Below the pieces are notes generated by a model. The model did not search any database. It saw nothing but the letters and a program-made list of their open reading frames with translations, and was not told the DNA's origin. DNA of 64,000 nt from contig CAJTZE010000002.1 of NCBI GenBank assembly GCA_910584265.1, positions 1 through 64,000 on the forward strand, given 5' to 3'. The position numbers and the translations under genes are program-made. This stretch comes from an uncultured Dorea sp. Its GTDB lineage: Bacteria; Bacillota; Clostridia; Lachnospirales; Lachnospiraceae. Positions 51,112-59,840 of this stretch are shown here, in pieces. Numbering within the stretch: position 1 is the first letter of the stretch; every line of letters starts with the position of its first letter.

Positions 51112-52344
51112 ATGGGAAGACGTGGAGAAAACATTAGGAAACGGAAAGACGGCCGCTGGGAGGCACGCATAATTGCAGGCTATGATTCCGGCAGGAGGGC
51201 AAAATATCATTCTGTCTACGGCAAGAGTTACAGTGAGGTGAAGGCCAAGAAAAACATCTGGCTGGAGGACAGAATACAAACGGGAAACATATCGTGTCAG
51301 GATTATTATGCCAGACTTCAAGTGACTTTTGAGGAGGTGTGCAGAGAATGGCTGGAATCCAAGAGAAAGGTTATTAAGGAATCCAGCTATGCCCATTACG
51401 TGCATCTGGTCCAAAAGCATCTGCTCCCGGAATTAGGAAAAAGGATGTTAGCATCAATTACTACAGAAGAAATGAATCAGTTTCTACAGACCAAGCTTCA
51501 GACAGACGCAGTGATCATGTCCGGAAAACAAGCATTCAGAGACCGGACGCTTGCTGTCAGAACAGCAAAAAACGGTCTGTCTCCTAAAACAGTATCGGAT
51601 ATCCGCTCTGTGATCATACAGATTCTGGATTTCGCTAAAGACCGTAAATATCCCACAGGAATTACCGGAAAATTATTTTTTCCAAAATCAGTACAGCCCG
51701 CGATCCGGGTTCTAAACCGACAGGAGCAGCTGCTATTAGAGGAATATATTTTTCAGGAACAGAGTCCCTTTACAGCAGGAATCCTTCTTGCCCTTTACGG
51801 AGGGCTCCGCATCGGCGAAATCTGTTCCCTGAAATGGAAAGATATTCACCTGAAACAAGGCGAGGTCCGTGTAGAAAAAACACTGCTGAGAATACAAGAA
51901 ACCATTCCCGGATCCGAGCATTCTTCAAAAACAAAGCTTTTGCTGGACAAGCCAAAAACTGCCAATTCTATACGCAGCGTCCCGCTTCCGGGCTTTATTA
52001 CAGAGCATCTGAAAAGCCTCATGCGGCCACCGGAAATATATGTCATTACGGGGACGCCTTCCTGGATGGAGCCGAGAACCTGCCTGGACAAATATAAACG
52101 TATCCTGAAAAAAGCCGGAATCGACGATTATAGCTTCCATGCACTGCGGCATACCTTCGCTACCAGATGTATGGAAATGGGATTTGATATCAAATCGCTG
52201 AGCGAGATACTCGGGCACGCCAATGTCAATATTACTCTACAGCGATATGTACACCCTTCTATGGAGTTAAAGAAGCAGCAAATGAACCGGCTTGAACAGG
52301 TTTCTATTTGGGGTCGGACTCTGGGTCAGGCGGATGGGGAATGA
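51112..52344 (+). CDS. tyrosine recombinase
   Basis: 410 residues from ATG 51112 (AAGGAGG upstream; the longer frame from 50989 has no site). The N-terminus (GENIRKRKDGRWEARIIAGYD...KSYSEVKAKK) is an arm-type DNA-binding domain, then a SAM-like core-binding domain. The catalytic domain keeps Arg (GGLRIGEICSLKW), HxxR (FHALRHTFATR), His (LGHANVN) and the nucleophile Tyr (LQRYVHP). All active-site residues are present. It is enclosed by a 23-bp inverted repeat, so it probably flips its own gene. No excisionase, relaxase or phage gene accompanies it. No terminator follows it. Confidence 0.93.
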   Translation: MGRRGENIRKRKDGRWEARIIAGYDSGRRAKYHSVYGKSYSEVKAKKNIWLEDRIQTGNISCQDYYARLQVTFEEVCREWLESKRKVIKESSYAHYVHLVQKHLLPELGKRMLASITTEEMNQFLQTKLQTDAVIMSGKQAFRDRTLAVRTAKNGLSPKTVSDIRSVIIQILDFAKDRKYPTGITGKLFFPKSVQPAIRVLNRQEQLLLEEYIFQEQSPFTAGILLALYGGLRIGEICSLKWKDIHLKQGEVRVEKTLLRIQETIPGSEHSSKTKLLLDKPKTANSIRSVPLPGFITEHLKSLMRPPEIYVITGTPSWMEPRTCLDKYKRILKKAGIDDYSFHALRHTFATRCMEMGFDIKSLSEILGHANVNITLQRYVHPSMELKKQQMNRLEQVSIWGRTLGQADGE

Positions 52345-52372
52345 TAAAAGTGCAGGAGAATATAAGAAGATT

Positions 52373-52395
52373 TCTTAAAGTATCCAGTTTTAAGA
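52373..52395 (+). repeat. right inverted repeat (core recombination site) of the invertible segment
   Basis: Perfect 7-bp arms TCTTAAA and TTTAAGA around spacer GTATCCAGT. The spacer is the reverse complement of the left-site spacer at 8 of 9 positions, so the two sites are in opposite polarity and 1512 bp apart. It lies 28 bp after the recombinase stop and 114 bp before the regulator start. Confidence 0.75.
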
Positions 52396-52509
52396 TGCGG
52401 CAACATTTGCACATATTTGGAATATACTGGGAAACAGGTATGAGTAAGAGAAAGTGATAGGAATACATAATACAGGTTCAAAGGGAGCTGAAAGCAGAGG
52501 TATGAAAAA

Positions 52510-53703
52510 ATGGAGCAATTAGGAACACTTTATGTTCAGATGTTTGGCGGCTTCCAGATGAGCTATAGGAATAAGCCTTTAACAGGGGAAAGACGGAGAG
52601 ATACTCATTTTACCAGTCTGATGCAGCTGCTTCTGCACAATGTGCAGACAGGCGTAAGCAGGGATTACCTGGAGGATGTGCTGCTGGGGGAACGGGATGT
52701 TGAGAACCGTCATCAAACGTTACAGACAATTATTTATAAAGCGAAGCGCAAGCTTAAGAAAATGGGACTTCCGGGAGATAACTATATATTTCTTGAGAAA
52801 GGAATTTATTTCTGGACACGGGATATACCGGTAGAAGAGGATGCGGTGGTTTTTGACAGGTTCTGCAGAGAGGCGGCCGGGGAGAGTGATGAAGAGAAGA
52901 GGTTTGAGCTTTACCAGAAGGCAATTTATATATATAAAGGAGAATTTCTCTCAACCTATGCTGGAGTTATGTGGGCAGGAGCGGAGGCTAGGCGTTACAG
53001 TACCATGTTTGAGGAATGCGTCCGGCAGGAGGCGCTTATATTAAGAAAAAGACAGGATTGGCTCAGGCTGGAGAAGCTGGGCAGATATGTAACTGCGGTG
53101 GTGCCGTTCGCCGATTGGGAAAGTCTGATCATGGAAGCGCTTATGGAGAGCGGACGTTATGAGGAGGCCCAGAGGCTGTATGCGGATACCGTTGACACTT
53201 ATCTTAGGGAGAGGGGAATCAGCCCTTCTGAGAAAATTATGAGAATGATGGATCGTCTGGCAAGGCAGATGAAACATTCTTATGAGATTCTGGATCAGAT
53301 CCAGAAGAAGCTGGAGGAGAGCGGCGAGGATATGCAGGGAGGATACCAGTGTACGTATCCGGTATTCTGCGGCATTTATCATGTGGTCAGCCGGATGATG
53401 GAACGGGGTGGTCAGAGCGTCTACCTGATGCTGTGTACATTGGTAGACGGAAAAGGCCATCCCATGAAGGATGGAAAACGTCTTAACGAACTGTCGGGGC
53501 GTCTGCAGAAGGCAATCCGGTGTTCGGTGAGGCATGGAGATATTATCAATCAGTATGGAAAAGGGCAGTTTCTTGTGCTGCTGGTGAATACTACCCGGGA
53601 AAATTGCGGAGTAGTGGAAAAACGTATTAACCATAATTTTGCGGCAGGAGGAAAGCGGACGGGTGTGCAGTATCATGTGAACAGTGTGATTTGTAAAACA
53701 TAG
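52510..53703 (+). CDS. BTAD-type transcriptional regulator with degenerate GGDEF-like C-terminus
   Basis: 397 residues. The N-terminal winged helix (LYVQMFGGFQMSYRNKPL ... NRHQTLQTIIYKAKRKLKKMG) and the following helical BTAD repeats (AVVFDRFCREAAGE ... SGRYEEAQRLYADTVDTYLRERG) are of the SARP/AfsR type. The last 110 residues fold like a GGDEF domain (VYLMLCTLVDG, IRCSVRHGDIINQYGKGQFLVLLVN). The signature is GKGQF (350-354), so diguanylate cyclase activity is unlikely. It is the first gene of the sortase-pilus operon and its likely activator. AGAGG precedes ATG 52510. Confidence 0.82.
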   Translation: MEQLGTLYVQMFGGFQMSYRNKPLTGERRRDTHFTSLMQLLLHNVQTGVSRDYLEDVLLGERDVENRHQTLQTIIYKAKRKLKKMGLPGDNYIFLEKGIYFWTRDIPVEEDAVVFDRFCREAAGESDEEKRFELYQKAIYIYKGEFLSTYAGVMWAGAEARRYSTMFEECVRQEALILRKRQDWLRLEKLGRYVTAVVPFADWESLIMEALMESGRYEEAQRLYADTVDTYLRERGISPSEKIMRMMDRLARQMKHSYEILDQIQKKLEESGEDMQGGYQCTYPVFCGIYHVVSRMMERGGQSVYLMLCTLVDGKGHPMKDGKRLNELSGRLQKAIRCSVRHGDIINQYGKGQFLVLLVNTTRENCGVVEKRINHNFAAGGKRTGVQYHVNSVICKT

Positions 53704-53817
53704 ACAATAATTAAAAAAACAAGCATTTTTTTCCAAACGGACAGCGGAGGGGATAGCAGCTGACTGCTAAGATGAAAGTGTAAGCTGCAGGAGAAATGCA
53801 GAAAGGGCGTGTTGCAG

Positions 53818-54312
53818 ATGGCAGGAACGGAACGCTATATCGGAACTCCCAATGGGATTATGTTGTGTGTCGATAGAAACGGCGGCGGATTGATAGAGGG
53901 TTTTCTGTATCACGGATATCGGAAAGAGGGGATCCCCATAAGGGGATATGAGCAGGTCATAAGGACGGCGGAGGAGCTTTTTAATGCGTTGGGATTTCCA
54001 TTTATGGGAACAGGCGACAGAGATATACACGGCCGTATACACAGCTGCCAGAAAAAGGAAAGGATGGCAAGAGTTTTGAGAGACGACGAATTGTTAGAAA
54101 AGCATGGCAATATGGGAACATTTGTTATTCGTGTCCAGCATAGACAGCATAGCAGCTGGCAGGGAAGGGTCACTTATCTGGAAGAAAATAAGAGTGTGTA
54201 TTTCCGTTCAGCGCTGGAATTGATAAAGATTATAGACGGTGCGCTTGATGAGGTGGAGCAGGCGGCCGCCGCAGAAATTGACGGGGAAGAGGAGGTGCAG
54301 TATGGCGAGTAA
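53818..54312 (+). CDS. pilus-operon protein of unknown function
   Basis: 164 residues from ATG 53818 (GAAAGGG upstream). It is cytoplasmic, with no signal or TM. Features are the N-terminal GTPNGIMLCVDRNGGGLIEGFLYHGY, a basic middle (RIHSCQKKERMARV) and GTFVIRVQHRQHSSWQGRVTYL, which reads as a small beta domain; the tail is acidic. I do not recognise it. It overlaps the next gene by 11 bp, and both lie between the regulator and the signal peptidase, so a role in pilus regulation is plausible. Confidence 0.75.
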   Translation: MAGTERYIGTPNGIMLCVDRNGGGLIEGFLYHGYRKEGIPIRGYEQVIRTAEELFNALGFPFMGTGDRDIHGRIHSCQKKERMARVLRDDELLEKHGNMGTFVIRVQHRQHSSWQGRVTYLEENKSVYFRSALELIKIIDGALDEVEQAAAAEIDGEEEVQYGE

Positions 54313-54832
54313 AGAGTTACGGAAATTAAAGAGAAGGGAGCTGCTCAAGATGCTTCTTGTACAGTGCCAGGAAACAGAGCGGCTGCAGCAGGAATTGATC
54401 GAGATAACGAATACACATGAGACGATGATGGAGAGCTACGAACGGCTGAAGGTGAAGCTGAATGTGAAGGATGAAAGGCTGAACCAGAAGGATGCGAAAA
54501 TACGGGAGCTGCAGAATACAATAGAAGGGATAAAGGCTTCCAGGGAAATTGAACTGGAGGAAGCGGGTTCTATCGCAGAAGCGGCGCTTAGGCTGAACGG
54601 GGTATTCGAGGCGGCCCAGAGAGCGGCTGAACAGTATTTGGTCAATGTGCGGAGCCTGTCGGAGAGAGCGCCTGAGATACCGGAAATCCCGGCGGAGGAG
54701 AAGCAGATTCCGATAGAAACAGGATGGAGAGCCGGAATCCGAAGAAGAGGAACGGCTTCACGCGTCCGGCCGGCTGCAGGCGGGGAGGATTCCCTGACAT
54801 TGGCGGCGGTTTCAGGTAAGGCTCATGGATAG
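54302..54832 (+). CDS. coiled-coil protein of the pilus operon
   Basis: 176 residues from ATG 54302 (GAGGAGGTG upstream). The first 115 residues form a long charged coiled coil (LKRRELLKMLLVQCQETERLQQELIEI ... NQKDAKIRELQNTIEGIKA), followed by an Ala-rich helix and a Pro-rich, basic tail. No TM. Partner and function are unknown. Its stop overlaps the start of the signal peptidase gene by 8 bp. Confidence 0.75.
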   Translation: MASKELRKLKRRELLKMLLVQCQETERLQQELIEITNTHETMMESYERLKVKLNVKDERLNQKDAKIRELQNTIEGIKASREIELEEAGSIAEAALRLNGVFEAAQRAAEQYLVNVRSLSERAPEIPEIPAEEKQIPIETGWRAGIRRRGTASRVRPAAGGEDSLTLAAVSGKAHG

Positions 54833-55415
54833 CAGGAAACAGGAGATTCCTGAAATTCCTTCGATAGAGCTTTTAAAGGAAGAGCTGGCAAGAGAAGAAT
54901 CCCGGTATGGGTTTCGGAAGGCGCTGTTAAGCGCGGCCGGGGTGCTGGTAGTAATTGCCGCGGTAGCGGCGCTTCTGGCGACCAGAATGTTCGTGTTGAT
55001 ACGGATAAACGGAAATAGTATGGAACCGACACTTAAGGAAGACGAAATCGTATTCCTGCGCCAGACGAAGGAGATCGAGACAGGAGATGTGATCGGATTT
55101 TATTTTGGAGGAAGAATACTCTTAAAGCGCGTGATCGGAAGCGCCGGAGATGAGATAGATATTGACAGCGGAGGCAATGTATCTGTTAATGGAACGAAGC
55201 TTGACGAACCTTATCTGACCGCAAAGAGCCTGGGGAAATGCGAACTGGAATTTCCCTATAAGGTGCCGGAGGGAATGGTTTTCGTATTGGGCGATAACAG
55301 GGCAGTCTCGATAGACAGCCGGATCAAGGCTGTCGGCTGTGTACAGGAGGATCAGATTGTTGGCAGGGCAATATGCATAGGGTGGCCGCCGGGCCGCATG
55401 GGAATAATGCATTAG
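54825..55415 (+). CDS. signal peptidase I dedicated to the pilus operon
   Basis: 196 residues. An N-terminal TM helix (ALLSAAGVLVVIAAVAALLATRMFV, about 33-58) precedes the S26 peptidase domain. The catalytic Ser is in INGNSMEPTL and the Lys in LLKRVIG; the GDNRAVSIDSR box is slightly altered from GDN...S.DSR. Sortase-pilus operons often carry such a peptidase for processing or folding pilins. It is placed directly before the large surface protein (12-bp gap). Confidence 0.92.
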   Translation: MDSRKQEIPEIPSIELLKEELAREESRYGFRKALLSAAGVLVVIAAVAALLATRMFVLIRINGNSMEPTLKEDEIVFLRQTKEIETGDVIGFYFGGRILLKRVIGSAGDEIDIDSGGNVSVNGTKLDEPYLTAKSLGKCELEFPYKVPEGMVFVLGDNRAVSIDSRIKAVGCVQEDQIVGRAICIGWPPGRMGIMH

Positions 55416-55427
55416 GAAGGTGAGAAG

Positions 55428-58400
55428 ATGCAGGAACTTGTGAGAGAATATTTAAATGAGTTAAAGAAAAAGCAGAAGAAACGCAGGAGGATCCGGATTA
55501 TCGTTGCGGCATTTGCGCTCGTTGTGGCCAGCGGTGTCATCTGGAGCCTGACTCAGGCGGGTATTGCGATGACAGGCAGCGCGAAGTGCGGCATGGAAGA
55601 GCATACACATGGAGACGGATGCTATACGGATACGCTGGCATGCGGGCAGGAAGAAAGCGCAGGGCATACACATACCGATGCCTGCTGGCAGACCACGCAG
55701 ATGCTGGTGTGCGGACAGGAGGAATCGGAGGAGCACGTACATGCAGAAGCCTGTTATCAGGCAGAGCAGACACTGGTATGTGGACAGGAGGAATATGCAG
55801 GGCATGCACATACCGAGGCATGTTATAGCAGACAGCTGGCTTGCGGCAGACAGGAGCACATCCACACCGATGCCTGCTTCACCGATAACAGTGCAGATGT
55901 AGAGGACGCATCCAAGTGGGCGGCTCAGTATGAGAAAACAGAGTGGAAGGATGCCTGGGGTGAGGATCTTGTGCTCGCGGCGAGACAACAGCTGGATTAC
56001 AAGGAAAGCGCTGCAAACTATATCGTAACTGAGGATGGAAGCCACAAAGGCTATACCCGATACGGACAGTTTGCAGGAGACAGCTACATTGACTGGGATG
56101 CTTCTTTTGTAAACTTTTGTATGTATTATGCAGGACTGACAGAGTCCGGGGTGTTCCCGGATGAGAAGAAGGCCGCTGACTGGTATGACAAATTCGTGGG
56201 AGCAGAGGAAGGAAAGAATAAAGTTTACCTGGCGGCCGCAGAAGGCTATGAGCCGAAGGAAGGGGATCTCATCTTCACCAGACGGGAAAATGAAGAGACA
56301 GATTTTCAGATGGGAATCGTTTCTTCCTATGATATAGAGAAAAATGAGATAAAGGTTATTGAAGGAAACAGCGGCAATCAGGTAAAGGAAAATACCTACG
56401 CCGCCACCGACAGGTACATCTTGGAATATCTGAAAATCAGCGAGCTGGAACAGGAATATAAGAAGCAGGAAAATGAGACGGCCACAGGAGATATAAAAGG
56501 GGAAAACACAGAAACAGAAGAAGAGACAGATGCCGGGGAAGAGAGCCCTGCAGGAAACATTGATAAGGTATACACAGACGGTACAATTATTGTCAGAGCA
56601 AGCTATAACGAGGATGCAGAGATCCCGGCAGAGGCAGAGCTGATTGCAGAGCAGATCACTGCGGAGGAGCATGAAGAGCATTACGCAGAGCGGGAATCTG
56701 AATTCCGGGAAACACTGGAGAACGAGAACGCTACGATGCGGGCGCTGTTGAAAATCGGCTTCTATGTAGACGGAAAAGAGGTAGAGCCGAAGAGTCCTGT
56801 AACGATAACCGTACAGTTCTTAGACGAGAACGGGCTGGCAGAAGGAAAGCCGGTGACAATCGTTCACTTTGCAGATCAGGGCGCAGAGGTGCTGGATGGA
56901 AGTAAAGCAGATAACAATAGCACGACATTTAGGACGGATAGCTTCTCAGAGTTCGCGATTGCGGATGAAATGGAAGGAGCAGATCCGGGGGAGTCCAGAC
57001 CGATTGACAAAAGCTTCGAGTATGAGGATGAGGTATTTCATATCAGCTTTCATGTAACCGGGAATGCCGTAATGACGGATGAGATGATGCCAGAGGACAT
57101 GAAGGATGCGGCGGATGCAGAGACGGCTGTGGGGGAAGAAGGAGAAGAAATAGCAGAGAAGTATCAATTTAAGGTAAAGGTACTGGATGAGGATTCGGAG
57201 GAATATCAAGAGTTTAAGGAGTACGCCGAGACGACGAAAGAAGGAGAGCATCAATTATTACTGAATGTTATGAAGTTTTCCTTATTTTATGAGGGGATAG
57301 AGCTTGATCTGACGGATTGCGAGGTTATGGCAGAAATTACACCTACTGAGGAGCTGGCAGAATACATACCCACAGCTGAAACAGAAGAACAGGGAGAGGA
57401 TCAGAAGAATGAGGCAGAGAATGAAGAGGGTGCTGGATTTCAGCTTTTTTCACCGGATCTTATAAAAAGACAGCAGAAAAATATTTTGACAAATGAGGAA
57501 AATGAAGAAACGATGGACGCTGGCGGCGAGGACGTCATAGAGGAGGCGGCACAGGAGGTCTTTGTTTCAACCTTTGACAGGGCGGATGACGGGGAAATAT
57601 GTAAACAGGGTACGGTGTCTGTAAACATAGAGAAGATAGAAACTGGCGGACCGGTGATGAAAGTTCCTGTAAGAAATCAAACTGTGGGAACAGGAGTAGA
57701 AGACCCGACAAATCCAAATTTTACAGTTCAATATTACACGGTAATGCCTCGTGCGGTAACGGATGAAAATTCACCGCTGGCAGCAGGCTGTTCTAAATTA
57801 ACTATTATTGATACTGAAAAATCAGGGGAAAACGAAGGCGGAAATTTGCCAGTAAATGGTGTGGAGCCTGACTTGAAAAATGTTTTTCTGGGCAGTGACG
57901 GAGAGGTTGTAATGCAGGATACGCTGACAGAAATCTATGCCAGCAGGCAGCTTACGTATTTTAAAGCGCCGACTATAAATTATTTCGACGTATTGATCAA
58001 TAGGAAAACGAACTATAGCTTGGAGAAGGTGCTGGTATCACGAGATAATGGCGTAACGTGGGAGGAATATATATATAATTCGAATCTGCATTTTACAAAC
58101 AGACAGGATATTGCTGACGCAGAACAAAATAGTGCAGAGGGAGGATATGTATGGATAAGCCGGGATGCTATTATCCGCCTGTTATACAAGATGGAAACTG
58201 AGACAAAGGAATTTGGTGCATCGTTTTATGACTATGACATAAGTTCTGTAAAGAGTAATGGCGCATATGTAACGCAGGAAGGCGGTATTAACACCGGAAG
58301 CAATTATTCCGAGGGCGGCGGCGCAAGATATGCGTTTGGAAATGCTAATACGGGAACAAATGCCGCATTAGAAAAGGCAGATGGAATCGGATATATCAAT

Positions 58401-59840
58401 GTACGTAATAGGAGCGTAATGGAGCGCAAGGATAACGGTGATGCAGGGGCAGGAAGCGGAGCAGTGGATTATGGCTATGCAGGCTGTGCGTTCAAGCTGG
58501 TAGATGGAATGAGTGTTGATGAGAGCGGGAAGCCTGTTATCGATTTCTCGCCCGGGATTGTTGGGCCGGAGAATCTGTTCGGAAATGCGTCTGATAAAGA
58601 CATGGAAGGAAAAACAGAGTATTCCGGAAGCCTTGTTTTTGACCGGAAAGGAGATGTCCATACTTTAACAACAGCAAATGTAACAGGAGCAAAGGGAGCG
58701 GCGAACCTGAATAAGTTTAACAATCCCGGTGATTCGCTCACAACATATTCTGCTATTTGGACGAATAATTTTTGGCCTATGGATAATGCGGCCGGCAAGC
58801 GGTATGACCCGGAATTTGGAAAACGCGGGGATACGATACAACGAACAACGCATGAATCCAGAAAAAATGGCTGGGCAAATAAGCTTACGACTATTTTTCC
58901 GGGAAGTGATGATTTTGTAAATCATAACAGCTACTTTGGGATGACCTATCAGGTTGATTTTGAATTAACTGGAGATTACGTGGGACCGTTGGAATATTAT
59001 TTTTTTGGTGATGATGATATGTGGGTCTTCCTAAGCGGGGGCCAGCTTCAGTCGCCCCGGCTGATCTGTGACATTGGCGGTCTTCATTCAGCGGTGGGAG
59101 AGTATGTCAATCTATGGGATTACCTTCCTAAGGATGCCAAGGGTACTTATACACTAAGCTTCTTTTATACGGAGCGGGGCGCTTCTGGCTCCACTTGCTG
59201 GATGCAGTTTACACTGCCGTCAGTATCGACAAAGGAGCCGGAAAAAACATTAAAGGATTATGGAAATCTGATCGTTAGGAAAGAGGTTGAAGAAACAAAA
59301 GACGGAGAGATAGTGACCGATTATCCTGGACAGGATGAATTTAGCTTTACAATCTATTTGAAAGCAGAGGATGAGGAGTCCGCGCTTGCGGATGACTATT
59401 CTTATATTATTTACAATAAAAATAATGAAGAGATAGGAAACAATATTGTTGACAGGACAGCAATCCATGATGGAAGTACATTTACTTTGAGGCATGGGGA
59501 TTGGATTGAAGTAAAGCACATACCCAAAGGTGCATATTACGAAATCGTTGAAAATACAGGAACGATAAAAGCCGGTAACGTGGAATATGCTTGTGATACC
59601 ACGATAACAGTTGAAAAGGATCCTCAAAACAGGGTGGATGTGCCAAATAAAAGGGTATCAGGACATATTGCCGGTGAGACAACAATTGCAATTCAATATG
59701 TGAACAAGGTAAATATCTATACACTTCCATCTACCGGCGGCTCTGGAATTTATGTGTATATGTTCAGCGGTGTACTGATACTATCAGCCGCATCACTGAT
59801 GACATATAGAAAAAAGCGTAGGGGGGTGCTGAGAAGTTAA
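55428..59840 (+). CDS. giant LPSTG-anchored surface protein, probable pilus tip adhesin
   Basis: 1470 residues. A signal/TM helix (about 22-42) is followed by five Cys/His repeats (54-151) and a CHAP/NlpC-like domain (about 175-335) that has lost its catalytic residues. An acidic linker, beta-rich modules (about 380-510 and 520-640) and a long middle region come next. A fibro-slime/PA14-like domain (about 1165-1265: YFGMTYQVDFELTGDYVG, YYFFGDDDMWVFLSGG) is followed by a pilin-type beta domain. The sorting signal is LPSTGG at 1433 with TM and Lys/Arg tail. Its size, domain mix and place before the major pilin indicate the tip adhesin of a sortase-built pilus. Confidence 0.88.
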   Translation: MQELVREYLNELKKKQKKRRRIRIIVAAFALVVASGVIWSLTQAGIAMTGSAKCGMEEHTHGDGCYTDTLACGQEESAGHTHTDACWQTTQMLVCGQEESEEHVHAEACYQAEQTLVCGQEEYAGHAHTEACYSRQLACGRQEHIHTDACFTDNSADVEDASKWAAQYEKTEWKDAWGEDLVLAARQQLDYKESAANYIVTEDGSHKGYTRYGQFAGDSYIDWDASFVNFCMYYAGLTESGVFPDEKKAADWYDKFVGAEEGKNKVYLAAAEGYEPKEGDLIFTRRENEETDFQMGIVSSYDIEKNEIKVIEGNSGNQVKENTYAATDRYILEYLKISELEQEYKKQENETATGDIKGENTETEEETDAGEESPAGNIDKVYTDGTIIVRASYNEDAEIPAEAELIAEQITAEEHEEHYAERESEFRETLENENATMRALLKIGFYVDGKEVEPKSPVTITVQFLDENGLAEGKPVTIVHFADQGAEVLDGSKADNNSTTFRTDSFSEFAIADEMEGADPGESRPIDKSFEYEDEVFHISFHVTGNAVMTDEMMPEDMKDAADAETAVGEEGEEIAEKYQFKVKVLDEDSEEYQEFKEYAETTKEGEHQLLLNVMKFSLFYEGIELDLTDCEVMAEITPTEELAEYIPTAETEEQGEDQKNEAENEEGAGFQLFSPDLIKRQQKNILTNEENEETMDAGGEDVIEEAAQEVFVSTFDRADDGEICKQGTVSVNIEKIETGGPVMKVPVRNQTVGTGVEDPTNPNFTVQYYTVMPRAVTDENSPLAAGCSKLTIIDTEKSGENEGGNLPVNGVEPDLKNVFLGSDGEVVMQDTLTEIYASRQLTYFKAPTINYFDVLINRKTNYSLEKVLVSRDNGVTWEEYIYNSNLHFTNRQDIADAEQNSAEGGYVWISRDAIIRLLYKMETETKEFGASFYDYDISSVKSNGAYVTQEGGINTGSNYSEGGGARYAFGNANTGTNAALEKADGIGYINVRNRSVMERKDNGDAGAGSGAVDYGYAGCAFKLVDGMSVDESGKPVIDFSPGIVGPENLFGNASDKDMEGKTEYSGSLVFDRKGDVHTLTTANVTGAKGAANLNKFNNPGDSLTTYSAIWTNNFWPMDNAAGKRYDPEFGKRGDTIQRTTHESRKNGWANKLTTIFPGSDDFVNHNSYFGMTYQVDFELTGDYVGPLEYYFFGDDDMWVFLSGGQLQSPRLICDIGGLHSAVGEYVNLWDYLPKDAKGTYTLSFFYTERGASGSTCWMQFTLPSVSTKEPEKTLKDYGNLIVRKEVEETKDGEIVTDYPGQDEFSFTIYLKAEDEESALADDYSYIIYNKNNEEIGNNIVDRTAIHDGSTFTLRHGDWIEVKHIPKGAYYEIVENTGTIKAGNVEYACDTTITVEKDPQNRVDVPNKRVSGHIAGETTIAIQYVNKVNIYTLPSTGGSGIYVYMFSGVLILSAASLMTYRKKRRGVLRS
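55587..55880 (+). repeat. tandem CGxxE-HxHxxxC repeats within the surface protein gene
   Basis: Five protein repeats, each CG[QRM]xE, a 0-4 residue gap, HxHxxxC and an aromatic or Phe residue, spaced about 18-23 residues (54-66, 72-87, 95-110, 118-133, 139-151). DNA copies share GCGGACAGGAGG-like and GCATACACATACC-like words. The Cys/His pattern suggests metal binding or disulfide cross-links. Confidence 0.85.

Noticed and set aside
50838..52395. Integrated mobile element with attL/attR direct repeats
   Set aside because: The spacers match only as reverse complements (8/9), and there are no excisionase, relaxase, phage or cargo genes; inversion fits better, though a decayed tiny element cannot be fully excluded.
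55587..55880. CRISPR-like tandem repeats
   Set aside because: Repeats encode in-frame CGxxE/HxH protein units with variable DNA and no unique spacers; this is a protein repeat.
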